This document shows, piece by piece, positions 32,051-41,468 of a stretch of 64,000 bases of DNA. Source of the DNA: Mermis nigrescens (Eukaryota > Nematoda > Enoplea > Mermithida > Mermithidae); NCBI GenBank assembly GCA_036768485.1, contig JAVLUZ010000150.1, forward strand, positions 2,344,410-2,408,409. Reading direction: 5' to 3'. The notes under the pieces were generated by a model, which did not search any database, had not been told where the DNA came from, and saw only the letters and a program-made list of their open reading frames with translations. Position 1 is the first letter of the stretch. Every line of letters begins with the position of its first letter. The translations under genes were made by a program, and so were the position numbers.

Positions 32051-32615
32051 ATTTTTTGGCTAAATTTCTCTTAACGGCGATTTCAAGATGCAGAAATGAG
32101 GAAGGTACAGTACCTCATCGAACCATGGAGTGGAGAAACTCCCATTAAAGTCCGGATTAGCATCATATGTAAACAAAGGGGTTGGAAGAAATTCACCGTA
32201 AATGGAGTTAATGGTGTTTTACGTCATTGTTCCTGCTTTAAGAATTCATTTTAGCACTTTGAACCACCCCAGGACGGAGAAACCCCCAACATAACGCTCA
32301 GTCATTGACGTTTCCACTCCCGGATTTTATCAATCATTTTCGTCCCTGGTTTACGGATTTTTCCTTTTTCCATTAGAGCCACTTCAAAAAAACAAGATTC
32401 TTTTGCTGTAGACTGATTTAGATACCTAATTCATGGGAAGAAAGTTTAATTCGATTATCTTGATGTAATTCTTGAAAATGGTGACGCACTGAGTCAGTAA
32501 TGTTAAAAGAGTATAAGCCGTAGAATATTTTACTACAGTAATAACCCATAGGGCGAAAATGGGCCGTTTGGAATGTAACAGACTACAGTATATGGGGTAA
32601 ATTTGTAAAACTTAC

Positions 32616-34039
32616 AATGAACGATTGGTTTGTCTTTGCTCGTCGTTTCTTGTCCGCACTTGACTTATTATGTTTGACTGACCCTCTGCTATTTGTCGAA
32701 AATTTTTGGCCTTTTCAACGGAAACCTTGTGATACTCACGGCTAGCATGGGCACTAAATGACTCAAACGCGTTCTGAAAATGTATTCAAAATTAAATTTC
32801 CATCAAGTCGAGCAAAAATTCAAATTAAGCGATATTTTGCCGAGTTTGCATTTTTCACGATTTTTATTGCACGAGATGATAAACTTCAATATGCGTCGAA
32901 ATGTGAAGTTCCTAAATGAAAATTTTGAAAAGATGTACAGTTTCCTGCCAGATTTTTCTACGTCCGTTGCACACAGTCTACAATTTTTGTATTCTACTTC
33001 TTACTCGTATATTTCTGTTATAACTGACAATTTGAAGTATAACTATCAACTGACTGTTAGATTGAAATAGTTAAAAATTGATCTGATAATGAAAAGCGCA
33101 AACTCTGAAGCAGAGATGGATTTAATGAGAAGGTCATCCCCAGTGAGTGAGTGACCCAGTTGGCGAGACGGAAAATATATTTAATACTTATTTTTTAGTA
33201 GTTTATCATAAACCTCAACGTTTTCTGGTACCTACTCCACGCCAAATAATGACATTTAAGAGGCAAGAACCATCTCAATTTGGAGGAGTAAAGGAGTGAA
33301 GTCGAATATCTCAAAACCTAAACATATACAAAAATAAGTGTCTTTTCAGCATTTGTCAGTAACCTCTGCGCACCTTTTTCGATTAAAAATGTGCATTGAT
33401 TTCCTTCACATTTAAAAAAAATACGCGATATAAGATTCCCACAAAAATGAGGTCAAAATATCAAATTCAAACCTGGACTCTGCTATAAAATTGCGTTCTA
33501 ATAAATTATCGTTTTTTACGATGAAACAAAAATTCAGCTACATTGTAAGTTTTGAAAATTTTGGTCGTATTTTTTTATTACATGAATTTTTCATTCAAAT
33601 TCAGAGCTTGCTAATGCGTACTGGCCAAAAAGATACAAACCATATTTCCAAATTCCAAGTTTTCTAACGCCTCTCAGTGAGGCTTCGAAAGGAGCACAGG
33701 AACCCTCAAATACCCCCGAGATCGAGCCTGCCTGACATGGCGATTAGGTACCTACCTTTTATTTCTTTAATGGTTTACTGACGAATGCACCGAGTTGATT
33801 ATTTCTTTCTCTTTCATGAGCAAAAAGGACACAAAATTTGCAAAAAGCGCCCTCCTTCGACTTGCTGTATGCTAACCAACTGAATTTTCGTAGCCAGTCA
33901 TGTTGAAATTTCCTATTCACTCCATTTTGAAAGACTGCGGGAAATTTGTAGTTTGATTCTGGTTCCCGGGTATCTGCAAGCATATTTAGCAGCGCGGCAC
34001 CTTCTAGTTTCTGGCCGACTGCATTCGCAATATCATTGC
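32616..34039 (-). CDS. hAT gene exons 3-4: TTF/ZMYM-type zinc-finger region
   Basis: Exon 3 (34039-33756) enters at a TTCCAG acceptor with NDIANAVGQKLEG and continues through NYKFPAVFQNG and FQHDWLRKFSWLAYS to GAFCKFCVLF. The FQ..WL..F.WL.YS and CxxC spacing is the hAT-associated TTF/ZMYM zinc-finger signature. It ends KPLKK, TAA, AAG|GTAGGT, so the stop is inside the exon. Exon 4 (32773-32616) follows TTTTCAG and contains SFSAHASREYHKVSV; its H and the later H complete the usual zinc ligands. It ends with QTNRS and the donor TT|GTAAGT. The 982-bp intron between them has no hAT sequence. Confidence 0.75.
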
Positions 34040-35341
34040 CTGGAATTGCATTAATCATTTTTATGTCATATCAAATTCACTGACAGCTTTATATTCGTTT
34101 TTACGATGAATTCCTCAGAAAATATATAGGTACCTACCTACTGGGAAAAAAGCACTAGATTTCGTTGCATAATTTTTAAATGCTTAGATTGGCGTCAGTA
34201 CCTACTGAAATTGCTCATGTATGGTATCAACGCTCATTCGATATTTCATGTTGTTAATCGATAAATATGTTAGAGCTGCACACGAAAAATTTCAAGACAA
34301 ATTTTTCATTTAATAAATCGTGCACATTCCATTAGGCGTACTTTCTAGCATAGCACGAGCGACTGCAGCTAGTCACATTTTTTTGTCTCATTGACATGCA
34401 GGCGCCAGTAGCGAACGAATTTTAAATGAGCAGGACGCTAAAACGTTGAGAAAAATAAGGCGAGTCTAGGTTTTGGAACGCATGCTACGATTCAGAGAGA
34501 ACGACTTATGTAAGTAATCGAATTTTTTTACAACAGAGAAGTTAAAATACTATCGGAATCGCACTTTTCACATTTTTTAGACAGCAACAATCACACGCTA
34601 CGTAGGTACACTAGCTAAATGTTATGTTAAATCATAGAGAGGTACCTACCAAATACATGAATTCACGTAAATCAGTTGACGCTAGCATAAATCTCAACAA
34701 GAGCTTTGGAAAAAATAAATTTTTCATTAGGTATCAGAAAAACTTTCCGAACAAAGAAGTTTAAAAACTGATTTCCTTTTTTTGAACATAATTAACTATA
34801 AAAATCGCTAGAATTTGCTTAAAAAATGGAAATAAGGATATAATTTCTCGTGGTTCAAAATATATGATGCATTTTGAACCTCAGCAAACAATGTCATTAT
34901 CAACTTTGTTTTCTTTTGAGTTTCTCAAATTTTGAATAAAAGTCTTTTGACTCTACATCTTTATACAAACCCCTTGTTTTTCTTCAGATTTTAAAGAATT
35001 AGGCTCATCATATGTCGCATAATCTTCTCTTCATTTTATAAGTGAAAACGCGTTGATTGAGCACGGATGAGTCAAATTTGTGCGCTTAATTTTAAAGCAG
35101 TAAAATACATGGGACATATCTGGAGGTTACTGAGTAGAAAAGTTGAAAATTCGATGTTTTTGATCCATGCGAGACAGGATATCGAGAGACATTGATATAA
35201 TTTTAGTATAATTTTAAACATTAAGCCTCCAGAAATTATCCACAGTGCAATATTCTTCAAAATTATATGGAAATGAATGGTACATTGCCATATATGCAGG
35301 TGCGTACGTAGTTCAAACGACAAGACTGAAATATTTAGCAA
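34040..35341. other. Interior of hAT intron 2; nothing recognised
   Basis: This is AT-rich with several GTACCTACCT-type words (34130, 34195, 34640) and no gene or element with clear ends. Open frames here have no domain. Confidence 0.35.
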
Positions 35342-36102
35342 CTAGCAAAGAAAAATGCTCCGATGGAACAAAAAAGATGAATATACTTGGAATTTTGGAT
35401 TATTATGGATGTAAAAGGAGGGGACTAGGAAAAATCTACCTAAAGTCGGAAAATCTGCTAAAAATCACACTTTCTCTAAGCAACGCAAAAATCGATGTAT
35501 ATTCTGCGGCCAACAGATTAAAATAAATATTCAACCATAACAATGATTGAAACAGCAGCACGTTAGCTATGCAGTAGCTATGGGAAATGATATTAAGTAA
35601 ACTAACAGTCTTCCAAGCCAATTGAATGAAATAGCAAACATCGAAGACAATTTAAGACATGGTTGGTTAAAAACAGTAGGAAACACGTAAGTTGACTTGA
35701 AACAGACTTAATGTAGATACACTAGCATGCCCGAAACGATTGTGTGCACTAATCAATCGGCTCCTGCTTTGCTTGCTATAATGCTCATAAAACAAAACAA
35801 CTTTAAATACAATACCTCTTAGTTTTCTATCAATCAGGTGCCAGCAATTTAAAAAAGTAACCTTGATAGATTTCGTTTATACACTCTTATCTGAAACTTC
35901 GAACATTATTTAAAAAAGACACTTTTTTAGAGGCCGCAGAATATACATCGATTTTTTGCGTTGCTTAGAGAAAGTGTGATTTTTAGCAGATTTTCCGACT
36001 TTAGGTAGATTTTTCCTAGTCCCCTCCTTTTACATCCATAATAATCCACAATTCCAAGTATATTCATCTTTTTTGTTCCATCGGAGCATTTTTCTTTGCT
36101 AG
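35342..36102. repeat. Near-perfect palindrome, ~170-bp arms
   Basis: The left arm 35342-35511 and right arm 35932-36102 are inverted copies differing by about one substitution and one indel in an A run (about 99% identity). A spacer of about 420 bp separates them. The arms begin CTAGCAAAGAAAAATGCTCC and end at GCGGCC. Transcription across it would yield a long perfect RNA hairpin. It lies in intron 2 of the hAT gene. No target duplication was seen. The 93-codon frame over the left arm is not called as a gene. Confidence 0.9.
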
Positions 36103-36420
36103 TACACTACTTTTAATTAGCGTAATTTCAGTACATCAGTCAGTAAACACAATCAGTAATATGCCACAATAATGACAACAGTCCAAGAACGCGGAAAACA
36201 ATATTGTTCTTAACATCAGCATTATCCTTTTTAAACAAGACAACCTTATTGACACCATCCATTTTCAAATTAAAACTGCATTAAGTTATTTCTTCTTATG
36301 TGCAGTTCACTTATAATCAAGCACAAAAATTTAACCAACGAATTCACATTGCAAATCCTCACTCAATCAATACACAAGCACAATGTGTTGTGACTTTTGA
36401 AATTGAAAACACCCAATTTT

Positions 36421-36492
36421 CAATTTTCAAATTGAAAATTGGATCAATTTTCAAATTGAAAATTGGGTCAATTTTCAAATTGAAAATTGGGT
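36421..36492. repeat. Three 24-bp palindromic tandem units
   Basis: Three head-to-tail units, each containing CAATTTTCAA-A-TTGAAAATTG (a 10-bp-arm palindrome) followed by GAT, GGT and GGT. A partial unit precedes them. Confidence 0.9.
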
Positions 36493-36849
36493 GTTTGAAT
36501 TTGCGATGAAGAAAATAATCAAAAGATAGTCACTTGGTTTATTTAAGCCGAGTAATAAAATAACGACCGTCCACCAATTCCAAACTAAACGCAACTAATC
36601 TGATCACTATGAAAAAGTTTTGAAAAATGAGCTTGCTAAGCGAGAGTTGTAAACCAAGAGAAACTTAAAGTTAAAACCTACCATTAAATTATGAGAGAAT
36701 TATAAAAGATTTTAAACTTCAAGAAAATGGAAAAGGCGGGATGTTGGTAAATTAGAAGGCAAAGATTTTCGGCAAAAATTCAAAAACTTCACGCAAATAT
36801 CAAATGTAAGGAACACTAACGCTTTGATTTGGTAGTAAAATAAATTTGT

Positions 36850-39206
36850 AGTATAGACTACATATTAACAACAAATGAATAGTGCAAATTTTACACAACT
36901 ACTAGGTGTAGAGAATACTAACAGTTTACGGCTTATTAATGTACATGATTACAATAAAGCTGTATATCTTTGTCGACTTCTGTGCACAGTAGTGTGATTG
37001 CTGGTTCATTTTAAACCACTTTTGCAGGCAATTTACATCAATTAAACGATAGCTCTCCATGTGCAAGATTTTGTGAAACATATTATAAACACGGCTAAGA
37101 AAGATTTAACTTTAATGCAACCCATTTAAGACAAAATTACATCTCTTCAATGATCTAAGGACACTTGAACATAATTTTTTAATCACTTTAGATTACTTTT
37201 GAGGGTAAACAAACTCACTTAATTGATGTCTCACATATGAATCCTTGAAAATTTCTTGACTTCAGTTACAAAGTCTCTGCAAGTCTATCGAATTAGGTTA
37301 ACACGTAACGTAAACTTTACACAAACACATAGCGTAAAGAATATTTTAGTCGGATTCGTAATTTTGATATTGCTCCGATATTTCTTTCAACATTTATGGA
37401 AAAATGAGTCTCCATAATGTTTTAAAGACAATAAACATTAGGTTTAAACAACTTTGCAATACTGCTGAGTGTAAGCAAGCGCGCCCAATTGACGTATATA
37501 TTTCATTCCCTGTAAATTTTTATATCTCAGGAAAAAATTTCGATTTTTGCAATGCTCTAGAACAAAGGCTAACATGCAGTGTAAAAAATTACTCGGATAT
37601 TATGATCAACATTCATGAAAAAATTATGTCTCTACAATGGTCTGAGGACATATAAACAATGAATGTAAACTACTTTACATCACTGTTGGATGTAAACAAA
37701 CGCGCCTACGTGACGTCTCACATTTGATCCTTTGAAAACTTCTAGGCTCTAAGAAAAAATTAGGTTTCAGGAATGCTCAAAAACGAAGATAAATATATAT
37801 GTAGTGTAAACTTCATGTAAACACCTAGTGTAAAGAAGATTTTAGTCAGATTCGTAATTTTGATATTGTTCCGATATTACGATTAATATTTATGAAAAAA
37901 TTAAGTCTACATAATGTTCTATGGGCAAACTAACAATTGGTGTAAACTACTTTACAACACCGTAGAGTGTAAACATATGCGCCAGACTGGCATATCAAAT
38001 TTGATTCCTGGTCCATTTCTAGACTTGATAAACGTGTCCCTGACTCGTAACCGGAGAAGCAGGCAGATAAAACAAGACAGAAACGCATTTAAAACTCCAA
38101 ATTTTTGACTTTACACTCGCTAAATATTAATGTATAGACAATTTGCTTTGACATGCACCCGATATAAAGCACTTTATTTTTATTCTATTAGACTTATCCC
38201 GACTTCTGGACGGAGAAGGTAGCGAAAAAAAATGCAACAAAAACGTATTTTCCATCATTTAGAACACTGTAAACTTTAAAATTCCGTACCGAACTCCCCA
38301 TTGAGTTTAAAGAAATTCGGTTTGGTACAATTTGTAGCTTTTAAATCGTAGTACATTCCTGTGTGCCAAAATTCTGTTGCAAAAATTATTTGGCATGATT
38401 TATCAATCAAACTTCGGAAAAAACGTGTTTTTTAGCCCATTTTTTACCTCTGATTTCGAACTTTACACCCCCATAAATAACTCAATATCGCGTTTTTTTA
38501 AATGCGGTTTGATGCGATGTTTAGCCCCTGTGAGGCACTTTATTAATGCTGTCTTCGATTTGCACTGACTCATAAGCGGAAAAATTTGGCAGAGAAATCT
38601 TAGTTAAAATCCGTTTTTTTACACCATCCACTAGAGTGTAAACTTTAAACCCCAGGATCTAACTCACCATAGAGCATAGAAGACTTTGCTTATATGCAGA
38701 ATGTAGCCCTTGATCCGCTCTACATTTCTGTCAGAAAACATTTTAAAAACCTCATAACCGGAGTTAGTATCGGACATAGGAAGGTTGAAAACTCGACCAA
38801 AAAGTGCTTTTTCACCCCCAGATTTTCGCACTGTTTACACTGCCGTTCGATAAATAATGCGAATTTCAAAAAACAAAAAAAGTGTCATCTGTAGAATTCA
38901 TCCCTCTATTATCCTATTCTGTTCAATCCTTCGAGTCATCAATACTCAGTTGTCCACATGCCGCAGTAAAAAGGTCCCAAAATTTGTCCTATGTTATAAC
39001 GTTACACAAAAACTTTACACCTTCTTTACACAGTCAATTTTGAGTTTCAAGAAAAACAAAAAAACACGGGCAGCGAATTTTTTTATTATCTTTCTTTTAA
39101 AAAAAACCGCACCTTTCAGAAGTGTCCCGTTATAGCTGTAGGGGGGTGCCCAGGTGTTGGGGGTACCCAAGTATATTATAGGTACGCGCTAACGCGCTAC
39201 CTATGA
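36850..39206. mobile_element. Large AGTGTAAA-rich repeat with terminal hairpin, copy 2
   Basis: It holds at least three related modules (about 37340, 37600 and 37850), each with a TGATATT.CTCCGATAT-like start, a TTCATGAAAAAATTA-like phrase and TTTACA/AGTGTAAAC words. Its right end carries TAGGTACGCG-CTAA-CGCGCTACCTA, a stem of about 10 bp with one bulge, followed by TGAT; the copy ending at about 24033 has the same terminus. It lies inside hAT intron 2, ending about 27 bp before exon 2. The left boundary is not placed. Non-coding. Confidence 0.5.
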
Positions 39207-39233
39207 TTAGTTACTTCAAAATTCGTTGTTTAC

Positions 39234-39542
39234 TTAAGCTTGTCGATGGTGCTTGCTCTAAAGATTCCATGTCATGAGCCACTTCTAATTGTCTCATAGT
39301 TTCACAGCAGCTAGGCTGCTGTTCATCTAATCGGTCTCCCACTGTTTCTGAGTCACCCGATAACCTTGGTTCTTTATTCTTTCTAGAAAAGTAGAGTAAA
39401 TTTAAAATGTTAAACAGAACAAATGATATTTTCATTTTCAATCGACGAAAAAATAATTTAACAAAATTAGGATGAGTGAAGAACAGTATAAATTTTTTTA
39501 CCTAGAAAACAAATCCATCAAATTCGTCTGCCTCTTCGCCAT
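39234..39542 (-). CDS. hAT gene exons 1-2: N-terminal leader
   Basis: Exon 1 (39542-39502) starts MAKRQTNLMDLFS, matching the usual short start of ZMYM1-like hAT proteins (basic/Q/T residues leading to a FFS motif). It ends TCTAG|GTAAAA. Exon 2 (39382-39234) follows a TTTTCTAG acceptor; the split codon AG|A restores R, continuing KNKEPRLSGDSETVGDRLDE and an acidic, serine-rich stretch. It ends TTAA|GTAAAC in phase 1, the phase required by exon 3. The intron is 119 bp. A longer open frame reaching upstream of exon 2 on the same strand is intron read-through. Confidence 0.7.
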
Positions 39543-40299
39543 AACGAGTTTTCCGTGAGCAAACGACTGTAGGGCTTGATAAGCAGCTCTTCTACAATAC
39601 CAACAGTAAACACGCCCATATATTGATCATCGTTCAATGACGTTACAGTAATAATCGTCGTTGAAGTAAATTTGCGAAAAGAGCACCTTTATGATCTGTA
39701 ATCTGTTTCATATGCAATAACTGCACTCATTCAAGCATTTTTCCGAACAATAAGCATATGTACAGCTATGTATAGCAAATAATGATCAATTCTATATTAT
39801 ACAGAAATCTGCCAAACATAGTATGTTTCGCACATAAACTCATAGCTTTTCTTCGTATAAATTTTTCTCACAATATGTGTGTACCTAGGTACCTGTAGGT
39901 TTATCGTTCGTAGTGAATATCGATAATTCAATTACAGTAAACTGTTGATTTAAGTAGATTCCGATATGTATATTGAAGGCTAATCGTTTGTAGTAGTACC
40001 TCTACAACCTACACGTACCTAGTACATAATTGCAGTCTGTTTCACACATGATTATATAGCTTTTTCATAAGAATTTACCCGACAGTAGGTACCTACCTAC
40101 CTTGAAGCCTGATCGTTTGTAGTAATTAACGATGACTCAATTGCACTTAATTGTTAATTCAGACTTTAATTAGCTAGACACTGTTGTGCGACCTTGTTGG
40201 ACAGGCAGTAAAAAGCATTTACCCCCCCACATGCTTACTTTTTGGAAAATTTTGGGGGGTCTCGAGACCCCACAGACCCCCCCCCTGGTTACGTCCATG

Positions 40300-40367
40300 C
40301 ATTGCTCAGTGGTAAAACGTCTGCTTGTCGTGTCGAAGCAACTGGGTTCGATTCCACCCGATAGCTT
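40300..40367 (+). repeat. tRNA-like segment beside the hAT right end
   Basis: TTGCTCAGTGGTAAAACG fits an A box and GGTTCGATTCC (40345-40355) is a perfect B box, with a CTGCTTGTCGTG anticodon-arm-like segment resembling tRNA-Asp (GTC). The T stem and acceptor stem pair poorly, so this is a tRNA relic or SINE head rather than a functional tRNA. Confidence 0.45.
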
Positions 40368-41468
40368 TTTATTTAGCGCACTTACTGTAGTATGTCCAAT
40401 TACTGATTAATTGCCTAAATTAAATTTATATAGGCAGATTAGTGCATTAAACATGGGAGAATTCCAGCCACTCACCCTCACTGAGCTTATCTGCCGAATT
40501 ACAGTAATTCGTCTTGTTTTGCTTACTGTAGCCCTTAAAAGAATTGACTAAAAAGCTCTCGAATAAATGAAACAGACTATAAAACTATCTCTGACAATAA
40601 GCTGACAGATTGCGATTATATGTTACATAGTGTCAATGCTAAATCGATGATTCTTCTGCTAGGAATTTAACAAGGGTTGCCCTTATTTCCAAAGTAAGCT
40701 TATTCCTAGCCCTCAGGTTCGACCCTAACACAAATATTCCAGTTTTACTATTACGCAGCCGTACGATGAAATCTTAAAAACATACACCAACCAAACGTTA
40801 CGGATTTCACTTTATCTACCATTAAATCAGGCTTTAGGCGGACGTTGGAATTGTCTATTGTTCTTGGTCTTGGCGGCTATTGTATTGTTCCATTTGAATT
40901 GTTTTGGAGGCCCAGAGGAGAACTTTAAGCATGTGGTGTGCCGTGTGAAAAGAAAGTTTTGCATGATTTTACATTACAGTATGACTGAGTATTACAACAT
41001 TTATACGTCTGTTTGCGAATTACAGTATACGTAATATGTGTAGTGCTTGCCTTACAGTATGCCATGTGCTGAATGCTGGCTTTGTTTTTGCAGCTTTACT
41101 TATGTCAAGAAAATAATGCGTAGGTACATTTTACGGAAAAAGATGGTTAGTGCTCGTCTGCATCTGTCTCAGAATCGCCTGTATATGTGTTGAATGTGAG
41201 AAACATGCGTGTGTACTTTGTGATGCCTTATCTTAAGTAATTATACTGCATAACGATTAGAAAAGACGTAAAATGTATGCAAAGATTTAGATGACATATA
41301 CATTTATGCACGATTATTTTGTGAGCTAGGCGACATCCTCGTCGGCCGCTGACAAACGGCCTCGTTCGTCTATGCGTGCGATTGGTGGGCTTAGAGTTTT
41401 TGTGCAATTGGGGTTTGGCAAGAGTGTACGGCGCAAAAGTAATGGAGGCGGTGGAGCTTAAAGAAAAA
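40368..41468. other. No gene; 3' flank of gypsy pol, no LTR recognised
   Basis: The left part holds inverted TTACTGTAG/AGTCTGTTTCA modules also present at 28.7 kb. The right part should contain the 3' end of the gypsy element on the minus strand, but no LTR can be defined because the 5' counterpart is absent. Frames here have no domain. Confidence 0.35.

Larger units (their letters stand above)
29310..39542 (-). pseudogene. hAT transposase gene (ZMYM1-like), 10 predicted exons, internally deleted
   Basis: Predicted coding exons: 39542-39502, 39382-39234, 34039-33756, 32773-32616, 31088-30833, 30766-30653, 30585-30432, 30374-30125, 30061-29953 and 29513-29310. All introns are GT-AG except 30431-30375, which is GC-AG with donor CAG|GCAAGC. 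Phases agree at every junction and the lengths total 573 codons. Domain order: N-terminus with MAKRQTNLMDLFS, TTF/ZMYM-like zinc finger, DUF4371-like transposase core, hAT C-terminal dimerization domain. Two lesions are visible. One is an in-frame TAA at 33761-33759, two codons before the end of exon 3. The other is absence of roughly 200 residues between exons 9 and 10, where family members have the insertion domain with the catalytic glutamate. A cut-and-paste transposase by family; this copy should not be catalytically competent. The exon model is inference from sequence. Confidence 0.8.
28969..40299 (-). mobile_element. Putative 11.3-kb hAT element enclosing the transposase gene
   Basis: The left terminus CAGGGACGTAACCAGG (28969-28984), followed by ATTTTATTTTGGGGGG, and the right terminus CCTGGTTACGTCCATG (40284-40299) are inverted repeats differing at one of 16 bases. 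Between them lies the whole spliced hAT gene, whose stop codon is about 340 bp from the left terminus and whose ATG is about 760 bp from the right one. The flanking octamers CCTCATAG and CATTGCTC do not match, so I cannot show that the two ends arrived together; they may have recombined. Other repeats sit in the introns. The ends resemble those of M3 and M7. Confidence 0.55.

Noticed and set aside
39211..39441. 76-codon minus-strand frame taken as a secreted peptide because of its hydrophobic start
   Set aside because: The hydrophobic start is intron sequence read through; splicing at TTTTCTAG makes the rest exon 2 of the hAT gene.
28961..40307. An 8-bp duplication for the large hAT element
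   Set aside because: CCTCATAG and CATTGCTC do not match, so the boundary is reported as a TIR pair only.
40300..40367. Functional tRNA-Asp gene
   Set aside because: The T stem and acceptor stem do not pair well; kept only as tRNA-like.
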